NCBI GenBank assembly: GCA_020747065.1
Contig: JAGMVK010000006.1
Location: forward strand, 2,480,001 to 2,544,000
From: Cadophora sp. MPI-SDFR-AT-0126
Lineage: Eukaryota > Ascomycota > Leotiomycetes > Helotiales > Ploettnerulaceae
Direction: 5' to 3'
Length of the DNA: 64,000 nt
Below the pieces are notes generated by a model. The model searched no databases and was not told the origin of the DNA. It saw only the letters and a list, made by a program, of their open reading frames with translations. A program made the position numbers and the translations under genes. Shown piece after piece: positions 24,432 to 36,699 of the stretch. How positions within the stretch are numbered: position 1 is the first letter of the stretch; every line of letters begins with the position of its first letter.

Positions 24432-27400
24432 CTACTCGGCAGCCTTAGATTTCTTAGTCCTCAGCTTCATAAGAAGATAGACCAACGCATATCCGCTGAA
24501 CACGAAGATGGCCACGATGGCTGAATCTCTCCATCCAAAGTAATAATCCTTCAAGTTGATAGTTACTAGATAATCACTGCCGGTCCTGTACTGGCAGACC
24601 TTGCAATCCTGTGTTGCGTTTGGATTGACGAGGTTCGTCCGAGATCCCAGGCCCATCATGTAGTCGGCGAGATACTGTTGGCATGTTTGGCCGGAAGGAG
24701 GGTCGAAGCGTGCAAATTCGGGCTCGGCGCAGTGGATGGGGGTATCGAAGGATGTGAAGACAAGAAGGGAACCCATGAGATAGTTAAATGGGTTCAAATA
24801 GTAAATCCAGTATCTGCGATGAACATTATTAACATAGTGATCTTGCCAAAGAGTTGAAAGAAAACTTGCCTCCAGAAAGCTTGGATCTGAGCGTATGGTA
24901 CCAACACGCCACAGAAAGAAACCAACGTTCCAATGACAAGAGGATTAGCAAGGGCAGCGAACACAGCATTCGGTGCGTAAGCAGCAATAAATTGCCCAAT
25001 GCTCGTGTAAACAAATTCATACATGAGCATGACAAAGAAGACACTGCCAGATTTATTTGAATCTGATGGAAAGCCAACGGTATAGTACCAGCAGACGTAG
25101 TACAGAACAGCACAGACACAGAGGTATGGGATTTCGGAGATGATGAGGCCAGTAGTAAATGCGACCCAAGAATACATCTTCGATTTCTTCTCTCTTGCCT
25201 CGTAGATATCTCGGCGTTCGATAAAAAGTGGCTGCAACTGAGCCAAGACGCCGGGGGCGACGAAGATAAAGTTGAAGACAGTAAAGAGGCGCAATTGCAT
25301 ATCTCCTACAGTGTCGCTAATATTCCAAAAGGAGAAGCCATTGAAGAGAGCCGATATGATATGCAAAGCAAACTTGTTGTTGATGTAATTTGTGTTCCGC
25401 CAGAGAGAAGTGTTCATACGTGAAGTAACAAGCTTGGCTTGCTCCCAGAGTGGCATGGCAAACTCGAATCCATCATCGGAGGTACCAGGCTCCTTGGCAG
25501 CTGCATTATTATTAATGCGTTCCAATTCCTCAGTAGTGTATTTGTATTCAGGAGAGTCCAGCCAAACTTGATTCCAGTCTCTACCTTGTGAAAGAGACCC
25601 CGAAACGACGTCGATTATATACTCCGCTGGGTTAGCTTTCTGGGGGCAAGGGGCGTCATAACGAGCGAAGTACTCTTTGACTGTTGCTGCGTTTTCGCCG
25701 ATGTCTCCGAAGTAAACGGTTTTGCCTCCCTTTGCTAGAAGCAAAAGACTATCAAATTGAGTAAATAATTGAGCACTAGGCTGATGGATAGTAACAAGAA
25801 CGGCTTGGCCAATATCAGCTAGTTTGCGAAGGAATCGAACAATATTATATGCTGCTTGTCCATCGAGGCCGGAAGTGGGTTCGTCCAAAAAGATAAGGAT
25901 ACTTGGCTTTGAAACAAGCTCCACGCCGATAGTAAGTCTCTTTCGTTGTTCGATAGAGAGACCAGCACCAGCAGTTCCAACAAGCGTGTCTTCAATATCG
26001 TGCATCTCGAGAAGGTCAATAATAGTATCAACGTACTTGAGCTTATCCTCACGAGGAATAGTGCGAGGTTGTCTAAGGAGTGCGGAAAATTCGAGTGCTT
26101 CTCTCACGGTTGAAAGACGCTCATGAATATCAAGTTGCTCACAGTAACCGGCTGATCGTTGAAAGGAGACAGAAAGGGGGCGACCATCAACCAGAATTGA
26201 TCCTTTAACAGTGCCATCTGTCTTTCTTTGTGCCAAAACATCAAGCAAACTGCGAAATCTTAGTCAGTCTTCGCGCGTGAAGGGACAGAAAGGGAAGCTG
26301 ATAGCTCTGGACTTACGTAGTCTTGCCTGCTCCCGACGAGCCCATGAGCGCTCCAAGCATACCGGGCTTAACCCATCCCTGAACATTGTCCAGAAGGACT
26401 CGATCACCTGAAGGCGTCTTGACAGTGTAGTTGAGGTTCTTCCAAGTAAACACCGATGTGTTGCGGATTAACTGATCGTCAACCTTCGTCTCCGACGAGG
26501 CGGTGCTCGAATGTACAGTGGCGCTCTCCTGTACAGGCTGGGACTCCTCATCTTTGACCAATTTGGGCATAGTCTTCTTCGCCTTCTCACGTGGAATAAG
26601 GGGGTGCCCGCCCTTTCCGCCTTGAGCTTTCCAGTTACTTGTGGCAACGATAGTAAGGGCAACGAACAAAGCCCAGAACGCCCAAATGATGCCGAAGTTC
26701 CTCCAGATGTCTCCAGATGAGTATGATAGAGAGCTGAGATATTGTTCACCTGTAATACTGGTGGCACCTGGAAGAGCTCCTCCCACGCCTGTACAAGCTT
26801 GGTGCGTTGAATTTGTATACCCCGGCCCATTGGGAATGAGATTTATGGCCACACAAGGGATGATTTGACCCTTCAACTCGTTTGACAAGATAGCGGAAAA
26901 GGCATAAGCCAATGGATCAATCCAGTAAATCCTAGTCAAATTAGCTCTGCTTCATGATAATGGAAACTGATCGCAGTACTCACCAAACAAACCAGTCGTG
27001 CATTTGTGGCTTTGGAATCATATAACCAGAATACATGACTAGTGCAGCGATCATGAAGCCAGAGACCTTAGATGCACTATCAAAAGTCGAGAACCCAGCG
27101 CCAATAGATCGAAAGAGAGCCGTCATACACATAGTAGTTGCAAATATCAAGGCCCAAAACGTAAAGAAAGAGCCGGCATCTTGTTTTAGAGAAACCATAA
27201 AGTATAGCACAATCGAAAAGTGTGATACCTGTATAAGCAATACTGGAATATCTGCAACGATTTGCGCGATACAGAAGGCGGCGGGATGATAAAAGGCAAA
27301 TGCTTTATGTTTAGCTAGAACAGGACGGCCAGAAAAGGAATCGGTAACTTCGGACATAGCGAGAAGACTGTTGAATAGAAGAGCCAGGAAAAGAGCACCA

Positions 27401-28959
27401 GACTTGATAAAGAGACCAGTCGAGTCGCCGGCGGCATTATAGAACAGAGAACCGGCGATAAGAGCTTGGGCGAGGGTTGAAGCTTGTTTAATAATAACTG
27501 TTGCTTTGTCTCCCCAGATGATCTGGTATTGTCGAGTCACACATGTCTTCACTTGGGTGGCGAAGCTGACTGTGAGGGGTGACTTTTTTGGCAGACTCTT
27601 ATGCTTCTCGTATTGGACGCCTTCTTTGAAGTCTTCGGTTTCCTGTTTTGCGATTTCGGTGGTTGGATAGCCATATTGTGCTTCCATCTGAAGAAAACGA
27701 GTAGTCAGTACTTATTCGTAAAATCTGGACTATTGAGAGTATCTTACCTCAGCTTTGACACCACTCTTCTCATATTGCGCCCGAATATCCTCCGCAGTCC
27801 TAGGAAATCTTTCCTCAAAGCCGTCTTTGATCATTCTTTCCGTCGGAACTGTTACTCCAGTCAAATAGTCGGCAACGTTGGCTCCATCGCGGCAGACGAA
27901 GCCGAGTTCTTCCATAAATCGTCGGGCTTGCTTCATGGGGCCGTAGTAGATTTCTTTCCCTTCATCTAGGACCAGGACCTTGTCAAAGAGATTATAGATA
28001 CCATTGCCAGCTTGGTACAATGTCACAATAGTTGAAAGACCAAAGATATCCGTCATCGCTCGAATGGCTTTTGTATATCCGAGAGCAGTACTCGCGTCCA
28101 GGCCTCGCGTACTGTTATCCCAACAAACAACGCTTCCTCTGGTAGCTATTGTCTCGATAATGCTTACGCGCTTCCGTTCTCCACCGGAAACACCACGAAC
28201 ATACTCGTTGCCGACTTTGGTTTCATGAGTGTGAGAGATACCCATTGACTGAAGAAGAAAGTCTCGGCTTGTTTTCTGGTACTCGGCACCGTTCTGCATG
28301 TCGGAGGGCAGGTTGAATGGGATCTTCATTCGCGTTGCGAAGTCGATAGTCTGGCCGACGGTAAGGGTTGGGAAGAATAGCTCCTCTTCCGTATTCATCA
28401 CGATCTGGCCTCGATATTGAACAGCCTCCTTGTGATCCAGCGTTCCGAACTTGACGTCCCCATCGACTGCAGCGTATTCCTCTCTTCTGTTGGCCAGTAT
28501 CTTCAACAATGTCGTGCAGCCCGCTCCCGGTCGACCAAGAACTAACAACATCTCCCCAGGTTTTACGCATCCGTGAGAATTGTCGATGATTGTTTTCAAT
28601 GGAGCTTTCTGTCTTGCTTCCTTCACTTTTTGCGCGATATTGAACTGCGATCCCACGTTCTCATTGATAACCGCATCAGCACCAATGCCCTTGACCGTCA
28701 AATTCTTCCATGCAACACCCAGTTTCCGTTGCTTCACGTGGTCCTTCTCAGCCTGATCCTGGAATGCCTTAATATCTGGCATCATATGCCAATTCGTCCT
28801 TTCCATCTCGCTATTGTCCTCCTCCTCATCCTCGGATTCATAGACGCGAGTAGGCCTCCGTTCCAGAAATGAAGAGGCATTAGAGAGCATCCGTAGGAGG
28901 GAATTTCCCTGGTCCCCGGACACGATCGAGGCATATACCTCTGGCTCCGTGGCAGCCAT
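24432..28959 (-). CDS. PDR-type (ABCG) multidrug ABC transporter, AtrB-like
   Basis: Full-size plasma-membrane efflux pump of the fungal PDR/ABCG class, 1430 residues, layout (NBD-TMD)x2. Minus-strand exons: 28959-27748, 27687-26984, 26931-26317, 26249-24870, 24813-24432. The start is the first in-frame ATG. NBD1 has Walker [10 protein letters not shown] (residues 142-150), signature [10 protein letters not shown] and degenerate Walker [15 protein letters not shown], as is normal for PDR pumps. NBD2 has Walker [10 protein letters not shown] (about 836-844), altered signature [12 protein letters not shown] and Walker [14 protein letters not shown]. Membrane domains follow each NBD (for example [15 protein letters not shown]). 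The N-terminal region recalls AtrB/BcatrB-type fungicide and phytoalexin exporters; that subgroup, and any substrate, is inference. The last intron is GC-AG (GCAAGT donor at 24869). All domains are intact, between two AT-rich blocks. Confidence 0.93.
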
Positions 28960-30110
28960 GTTGAATCCTCGATGCACGCAGTCAAAGTTCGTGAAGATGA
29001 ACTTGATGAAGTGACTTGAATTGTCTGAGTGATTGATAAATTGATGCAAATCTCACAATACAAGACAAGAAACTGAATATCCCAACGCAGCAATTGAAAT
29101 CAAAGCAGCAGATCAACCAATCTTTAAGTAAATGTAACACGGCATTTCGGCCTCTTGCACCTTCGGACCAATTATCAGTCGGTTTAAAGTGCGATGCCTT
29201 CTGATCACCTACGTAACGACCCGTCCTGGTAAAGCAACCAATAATGTAAGAAGGACCATTATGGTCTTAGCCCAACTCGCACATTCGTCATACCGTTAAA
29301 GCTTTGTATCTGCTTACGTTCGTGCTGTTCTGTTAAAAATAGAAGAGAAGGGGTCGGTATCTCACGGGAGCCGCCCATGACCAGACCCCGACAAGTTAAT
29401 CCGTCTAATCAAGTCTTCCTAAGGGTCCAGGCCCTTGGGATCAGTGGAAGGGAAAGATGAGTCGGGATTGAGCATGAACTACAGAGTTACTGCTTTTGAC
29501 CTTGGTATGTGGAGTGTTGTGGTGCCAAGCGTTTAGTAATTAGCCCGGGGCCAATCGGAGTATTTTCATGCTGCATGAGAAATAAGGCGCGACCGCAGAA
29601 TAAGCTTCGAAGATCTTCCGGTAGATGCTCCGGAACTATAAGCATTCAAGAAGACATTGCTATGGGGCATATGTCGTCACCCCCGCAGCCAAGCTGGTGG
29701 CATCTCAACGGCGGTCAGTCTTGCAGAGCACCGCGAAGACAACCTCCACAGGATTTAGGCCGATTTGCCGGCTTGTCAACTGCTACGTCAGAATGCCGGC
29801 AGTGAGTTGCTGGGACCAACCATCTGGTTTCCTGTATAGCGCGGGCAAGACCCAGATCGGGCTGAACGGGGCAGACCACAATTTTCTGGTTGCTTTCGGG
29901 CCTTTCGAGCCAGAAGCAGGCCTTGCATGAATAGCAGCCACTATTCGTCGCGATGATGAACGAGAGAATAGCCCACATGGCGCAGATGTAAGGCCACTGC
30001 GGCGGTACTACAGTTCCCGTCTGTCGCCGGCGTCATCTTATTGTAATGTCCATAACTAGCTTCAATCCCGATTTTTAGCGAGCAGCACGAAAAGTCGCGT
30101 CGGCCCCCCT
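28960..30110. other. Upstream region of the ABC transporter
   Basis: About 1.1 kb of normal-GC DNA between the transporter start and the second AT-rich block; the transporter promoter should lie here. Only short shadow frames, no recognisable gene. Confidence 0.45.
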
Positions 30111-32590
30111 CCCGCTATTTCTTATTAATACCCCCTTATATAACACTACTAAATATTGTTATTATAACGTGAGTCAATATAGTGATTTAAGTTAAAGACT
30201 ATTTTCTATAATACTTTAGAGTTCTATTTTCTTTTAATAACTCTCTCTTTTATAATTTTTCTTACTATAGTATTTAGTAACTTCTTTATAAAAGATATAA
30301 TTACTAAATCGATGTTATTTTTTATTATTTAATTATATTATCGCTAGAGAATTAATATATATTAACTTTATATATAGTCTTTAGTTGCGCTTTTTCTTTA
30401 TCTTTTAATTTTAGTTGTTTAAAGAGTAGACTCGGGGGTTATATATCTATTACACGTTTTATAAAGTCGTTTATAGAAATGATAGATTATTATTTAATAT
30501 TAGAATGGTTTTATTAATATAAGAAAATATAAAAATCTCGTAAATTGTTCTTTTCGTTTACTTTTGTATAAATCTCTTATTTCTTTAAATCTCTTAAAGT
30601 AATAATTTATAGTTCTTGTAACGATTGATGTATAGTTAGTAATAGTAGAGCAACTCGCACTTGTTCTAGTAGTCTTTTGACTTAGTGGCTCAGTAGTAAA
30701 AGCTATTACTTCTATATATCGTTATAGTTCTTTTAATTCTCTTATATTAATTTATTTCTTTTACTTTTTTCTTATATTATAAAGACCTAGGATAATGTAA
30801 AACTAAGTAAGCTACTAAACTTAGGAATAAAATATAGGAAGTTACTTAAGAACTAAAATCTAAGGTAGAAAAAGTCTTTAATTCTTTTAATTCTAGGAAT
30901 AAAAGAGAGTTTTTATAAATAAAGAGAGTTTACTAAGGCTTATAACTAAGATTATTTAAGATAATACCCTAATTCTGAATATATACCTTATTATAATATA
31001 TTAATAATTTTATAATTATAAATAATAATTAATCTCGGGAATTAATATATTTATATAATAAAAATAAGTTTTTTTTATTTAACTATTAATTAAAGTAGTA
31101 ATAATAAACTACTGATTTAATAATTGTTATATTTCAATTATATACTTACTTACTAGGTATTATAATAAGGCGTATATTCAGAATTAAGGTATTACTTTAG
31201 ATAATCTTAATTATAAGCTTTAGTAAGCTCCCTCTACTTATAAGAGTTCTTCTTTACTTATAGAATTAGAAGAATTAAAGACTTTTTCTACCTTGGATTT
31301 TAGTCTATAAGTAGCTTCTTATATTTTACTTCTAGGTTTAGTAATCTACTTAGTTTTGCGTTATCCCAGGTCTTTATAGTATTTAAGAAAGGCTTTCTTG
31401 ATCTTCTCTCTTAAATAAGAATACATTATTACTATATAGAATTTTACTTCTATTATATATCGATTTTACTTAGAATCAGTAGTATCACTCAAGTTATAAC
31501 GATATAAATATACTTATAAGTTTAGAGTTATAGTTGTTTATTGAATTAAAGACTAAAACGGATTTCTTTTAATAACCTGGCTTAAAAAGCGTTAAGATCG
31601 TATTAAAAGGTTATCGTACAGAGATAGAGTAGGCTTTCTTATTTAATAAGAGCTCGCGCGATTAAGAGGTGTTTAGTTTAAATGAATGGATTCAGAGAAC
31701 GTTACTCTAACTAGAATTACCCCTAAGAGTATAATATATATACACAGAATACTTATATAATATACACTAGGCCAGACTTAGTACTAAATGAAGCCGGTGC
31801 TCGATAAAGATTTAATAATAATATCTGTTTTATCTTTGCCTTTTTAAAGATTAGATATTAAGGTCTCTTCTTTTATAGCGTCTTTTATCGACTCTTTTAT
31901 ATAATGATTTACTTTTATAATATCTTTTATATATTCTTCTCTAATAGTAAAGGCTTTAATATAGTTTTTATTTTTATATTTGCGAGAAACGAACTCTTAA
32001 GACCTAGTAAATACCTTTAACAAGTTAGTATTAGTTTTATATACCTATATATTAATTATATATATATTTAGCTTTAAACCTTATAAACGCTTTAACTGAG
32101 AGGCTTAAGGTATATTAACCTTGATATTTTGAAATTTTTTAGTATTTAGATAAAAATTCGTATAGTTATTAGAAGTAGTTATAACTTGAGGAGCTAAGAT
32201 ACCGAGAGAGGATTTAACTTTTAATACTCTTAAGCACGAGATAACGTCTCACATAAGTTAAGGCCTTAAAATAATATACTTAATTCAATTAAAATATAAC
32301 GCTATAATAAATTAAATAAAAATAAATTAAAAAATACTTATATAAGGATAATTTATAAATTTTACTTAAAAATATTTATTTTATATTATTTTATTAAAGT
32401 TTATTTTTAATTTCAAATTTTTAAACGTTATTAATTTTTGTAATTTTTTCAAATATAAAATTAATGAACTAGAAGATTTTTAAAAATTTAATAAAAATAT
32501 TTAACTTTGAAATTATATTTTTATATTTATTTTATAAAATAATATTATTATAAAACTTTAAATTAAAGTTGAAAAGTAGGTCTCTGAGTT
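30111..32590. repeat. Second AT-rich RIP-like block
   Basis: About 2.5 kb of AT-rich DNA without an open frame of 60 codons, entered abruptly near 30110 and left near 32590. It contains the large palindrome at 30772-31387 and a less AT-rich patch at about 31560-31810 that may be a younger relic. No transposon protein can be read. Confidence 0.75.
30772..31387. repeat. Large imperfect inverted repeat, arms about 230 bp
   Basis: The left arm (about 30772-31000) is matched by the reverse complement of the right arm (about 31157-31387), with a spacer of about 156 bp. Shared landmarks include ATAAAGACCT at the outer ends, AAGGTAGAAAAAGTCTTTAA in the middle and AATTCTGAATATA near the inner ends. 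Many differences are transitions: GATAACGCAA in the right arm reads GATAATGTAA in the left. It could be terminal repeats of a fold-back element or two head-to-head transposon fragments. Confidence 0.75.
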
Positions 32591-32887
32591 GGAGCGTTGT
32601 CCCGTGTGAGCGAGTAAGGCTCGCTAAAAATCCGGATTGAAGCTAGTTACGGACATTGCCGTAGTTGTCGGTGATCAATAGGTAGGCAGCCACCTGAGGA
32701 TTATCGGACTACCATAGAAGATCGAACAAACAGGGTCCGCTTGAATATGTTCTAGAAAACGGAGAAATGGTCTGATTAAGCGCAGGATTATATATTTCTC
32801 TGCCTTCGCTCCCTTCGACAATTGTGGAAAAGAAAGTATTCATTGAAAATTCTTAGTGCCCTACAACTTGTTTACCTGTCACCATCA

Positions 32888-33466
32888 ATGGATATGTTAG
32901 ATAGAAGCACGGAGCATTGTTGGTACCGCATCGATTTGAACATAATCCCCCAGCTACAACCCGAAGCGGGTCTTGATCCTTGCGAAGGGTTCGTTGATTG
33001 GGCTGATCTTGACGACACCGCTTTGCACTCGAATATGATACCGACAGCGCCGTACCCTCAGTCATTTGATCCGAACATCAGTACCCCGGCAAGTACAGAC
33101 CAGCCAAGCGAGTGTTCCGCACTCTCAAGCCCCAGTTTGCCCGAAGCTCTTCCATGCCCAAAAGAAAGGGTGCGCCGACCCCCTTCTGTCATTCTCTTTC
33201 TAGGATATTCTGACTTTCTATCTTAGCGACGAGCCCAGAACCGCGATTCTCAAAGATCTTATCGCCGGCGGCAGGCGTGCTATATCCGTACGCTCGAACA
33301 GGAGCTGGAGGAAACTCGCGCCAAGAATGAGAAGTTGCGGAAATGCATTGAGCGAGTCAAGGAAGCGTTTTGTGAGGTGCAGAAGGAAGACTGGGCTGCA
33401 GACTGCTTCGATAGTGGTGTTGAGAGCTTATTAAGCGGTGATGAAAAGAAACGGATACGGAATTAA
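32888..33466 (+). CDS. bZIP transcription factor, 173 residues
   Basis: Nuclear DNA-binding regulator. Exons 32888-33169 and 33227-33466 are joined in phase 0 through a 57-nt intron (GTGCGC to CTTAG, CTGAC branch). The splice falls just before the basic region. The N-terminal 94 residues are acidic and Ser/Pro-rich, an activation-type region. The basic region is RRAQNRDSQRSYRRRQ (the fungal N-R-x-S-Q-R-x-Y-R pattern). A short leucine zipper follows, with heptad positions in LEQELEETRAKNEKLRKCIE. The C-terminal tail is short and acidic. Without splicing the frame stops before the bZIP domain, so splicing is essential. It ends 137 bases from the stop of the convergent Zn2Cys6 gene. Targets unknown. 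Confidence 0.85.
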
Positions 33467-33603
33467 TGTACGCTTAATGTACGAAGTAATGTTCCAGAGT
33501 CATGCAAGTGACGGGACTTAGCATCCAAGGAGTTTGGGGAATTCAATTTTGGTTAATTTCATGCCAAACACATATACATTCATATGTAAAAAGTTATTCA
33601 CCC

Positions 33604-35890
33604 TTAGAAACTTTGCGGAATCGACCCCATACTTGAGGGATTTCCCCACAGCCCCCAGTCGGTGAAGTCCATCTCAGGGAACGAGTTGATATCGAAATCT
33701 TGTTGGACTTCGGCGCTGAAATCCTCAGGCGTTATAGATAGAAACCTGAACCATCCTGAATGCAGTGCTCCTTGCATCCGTTTTAAGATATGGTCGATGT
33801 CAGTGTTTGTAAGGGGTCCCGAAAATCGCTCTGACAGCTTTTTGAATGAAGCTAAAATATTGAGTTAGATAGCTGCACCCGTCCGTTCCAGGTCGCGATT
33901 GCTTACTAATGAGGAATCGCGGTAAATTCCAAATGGTTGCAAACTGCTCGAGAAAAAGGAGAAGCAGATCTTTGTGACTTTGGAGTCTTGCTTGAAGCTC
34001 TGGTTCAAGGTTTGCCACATCCTGAGCATGCAAATGTATTATCATAAGGGCCTGCGAGATAATGAAGCAGATGGCTGGATCGACTGATAGACACTGCTGT
34101 GCGTCCCATTCTCTAACAACTAACACCATATCGTCGCAATATTCGAGGGTTCTCCGCCAACAATCCAACCACTCCGACTCGTTTTCTTGCAGATGTACAT
34201 GGAATAATAACAAGAAACGAGAAGCATGCAGGTGTAGGATGGAAGTGAGTCGAGCGTGATGCTCAGTATTTGATTCATTAAGCAAGACATCACGTGCCAA
34301 ATTGAAATAACGCGTAGGCAGAGACAGTCGAATGGCGGAGAGATCGTTTTTGAGAGCGTCAAAGCGCAATCGTAAGCGATCAGAAGGGTTTTGTCTCCAG
34401 AGCCGAGAAAGCCTTGCAGATCCTCTAAGCATAGTCGTGGTTACTATGTGTATATTGAAGTTGAAATCGCCACCGCGAGAAGTGATATCCCTGCTCGTCT
34501 TCCAGAGAAGCTCTGTCTCAGCGGGCAGAAAGATTGGTCCCTCAGAGATGAATTGTCTGTCGGCTGTTTGGGAATTCTGTACCAAGCCCGTTTTGACACT
34601 GTCAAGTTCCACCACGAAAGGTGTTGCTGCTGTAATGTTGCAATATGAATCTAGGCAGTATATGCACCACCAAAGGCTCCTCCATTCCTCAATTTCCGCA
34701 TCGCTTATAACATTTATATCGAATAGTGGACATTGATCTTGATTATCAAGCTGATGCAGCCCAAATTGATATGCCTTGCGTGTGAGCTGGCCAACTCTTA
34801 ACCACGCATTTTGCCCCGGATATTGGTGGAATTCATAGAATGCGAGCAAGCATGCTTGTTGAAGTTTCCCCAGGGATACCAAGCTATTTGAGATTTCTTC
34901 ATCGGCGATTTTGGTTGACGTTATAAGAGATCGTAAACAGATCTCCAGGCTAGGGTTGGTCCAGACGCTTGTGAGCCCTTGAAGCCTTGCAGAGATTCCA
35001 AGTATTGTAAGAAGTAGACTACGGCTAATGCACCCACGCTCGTATCGCTGTAGGAACGGGCGTCTCCGGAGCAAGGGTATTGATGGGTGAATGTACGTGA
35101 AGAAACTTTCGAGCCTGCTCGCACGCGAGTTGAGTTACAAATATTTATCGTACTTTAAGAGTTCGGCGGATTATACATACAGTTGAAGTTCCTGGCAGGG
35201 TTGAAGTTGTGGATCTACCGGACTTTGGTTCATTTCCTGCCAAGTGCTTGCTGCAGCAGAATGAGCAGGATGAGATCGAGTCCCTCCTACACTTGACAAC
35301 GACGCCGTCGATTCGGTAAAGATACATTGCGGGAATAATTCTTCAAATAAAGTGAAAGGTTGTTGTGCTTCAGTTGAGGTAACACCGGCCGATATTTGAG
35401 GCTCCCGTCGTGACACTTCAGAGCGCACGTGATTAGCAAGCTTCCGACAAATAGTATACCGCCGTCCACTGACCAGCAGTTGATTGAGAGGCAATGGCAG
35501 CCGATTTTTTTCGGCGGGAACCTTTGGCGGGCCCCGGTCTTCTTCTTGTAGAAGAGTAAACACAGGGCGTGTCTTCCTGAACACAGCGAGAGCATGCTGG
35601 CTTTCGTAGATTGCCTGTATTCTTCTCTGTTAGAGATGAGAATGGGATCTGGTTCAGGTTACACTCGCGTACACTTGACTTTCTTCCTAAGCCATGTTAG
35701 CCAATCTATTATAAGCTCGGGAGTCATTCCGGAAAACCAACAGCATGCATCTGTCACAGACTCGACTGCTGGAAAGTTGGGGCTGCGATGGTGGTTGTGG
35801 TGTGATGGGCGGATCGATCAGGTGATTGACCCACTGCGCGTCGCCAGAGACTGGCGGAGAACCACCCTCGGAAAAATTGAGGTTCGACAT
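33604..35890 (-). CDS. Zn2Cys6 transcription factor with fungal-specific TF domain
   Basis: Nuclear regulator, 664 residues. Minus-strand exons: 35890-35742, 35686-35673, 35614-35474, 35415-35181, 35114-33907, 33851-33604. Only this joining gives a perfect zinc cluster, C-x2-C-x6-C-x6-C-x2-C-x6-C, read as CDRC, KKVKC, NLRKPACSRC and EDTPC at residues 45-73. The basic linker RRRPGPAKGSRRK follows. The cluster is split by two introns (55 and 58 nt) around a 14-nt exon. The middle homology region begins LESFFTYIHPSIPLL and continues through WRSLWWCIYCLDSY to RFLI. The C terminus is acidic and aromatic (DFTDWGLWGNPSS), activation-like. All introns are 55-66 nt with good branch sites. Target genes are unknown; the ABC transporter across the AT block is a candidate only by proximity. 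Confidence 0.88.
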
Positions 35891-36699
35891 CCGGAACGTT
35901 TGAACACTAAACTCTGATGCAACATGCCCCGCGCAATGGGGAACGTCGTGGTCGTGGTCAAAAAAGAATGGGGCGCTGTGTAGTCGTTGGGGAGCTGATC
36001 ATCTTTGACGGGTAGATGGTCCGTGCCACAACCGGCGCGAATTGATCGGGTTTCCCGAGACAGGTCGGCAATTCCTAGGCCACACTGCAGTCACTGAAGG
36101 AGAACTTCTTCACGAAGCAAGGCGGAGGCCGCGGAATCGAGCTCGAAAGCCTGGCGTGAGAGCTAGTGGTGCACACACTCAAGGTTTTCTAAAAGAACGG
36201 CTAAATATAGAACAATGCATTATGTCATTTGAGTAGTACTGCTCTGGTTTCAATGTAACTCTTAGCAACGGATTCTTTATTGTATAGTTAGAGTGAGGAA
36301 CAGTGGCAGTCTAGCGCCGCCTCCTCCTTTTTTCTACGCCTGTCCCGGCTGCTCTATCCGGAATTGAACATAGCTTGCTTCGCCGTCTCCTCGTCCTATG
36401 GAATTATGATTGTTGTCTCTATATCTTATAAAAGGCGTAAAGATAAAATATTAATCAATCCTAAGTTGTTATGAATGTGCTTGTCGGCAATTCTTTTATC
36501 CGTTTTGCATTATTTCGAGCTTGGCTGCCTCTTCTGAGCCTTTCTCTTGCTCTCCAAGCCAATAGCTCCTTGTCAAGTCTTCTCCTACGGCCGAGCTGGT
36601 CTCTCATATCTCTGCTTTCTCACTTGTAAAACTCTGTTTCTCTATCTATTATTCCTCTCAGTTTTTGTCCTCTCTTGAAGAAGTGATCTAGCAAGCAAG
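35891..36699. other. Intergenic, divergent promoters
   Basis: Lies between the Zn2Cys6 gene start (minus) and the gene at 36700 (plus). Pyrimidine-rich in the last 200 bases, as in fungal promoters and leaders. No gene seen. Confidence 0.45.

Noticed and set aside
24432..35890. Secondary-metabolite gene cluster
   Set aside because: A transporter and two regulators are present, but no polyketide synthase, peptide synthetase, terpene cyclase or tailoring enzyme is seen.
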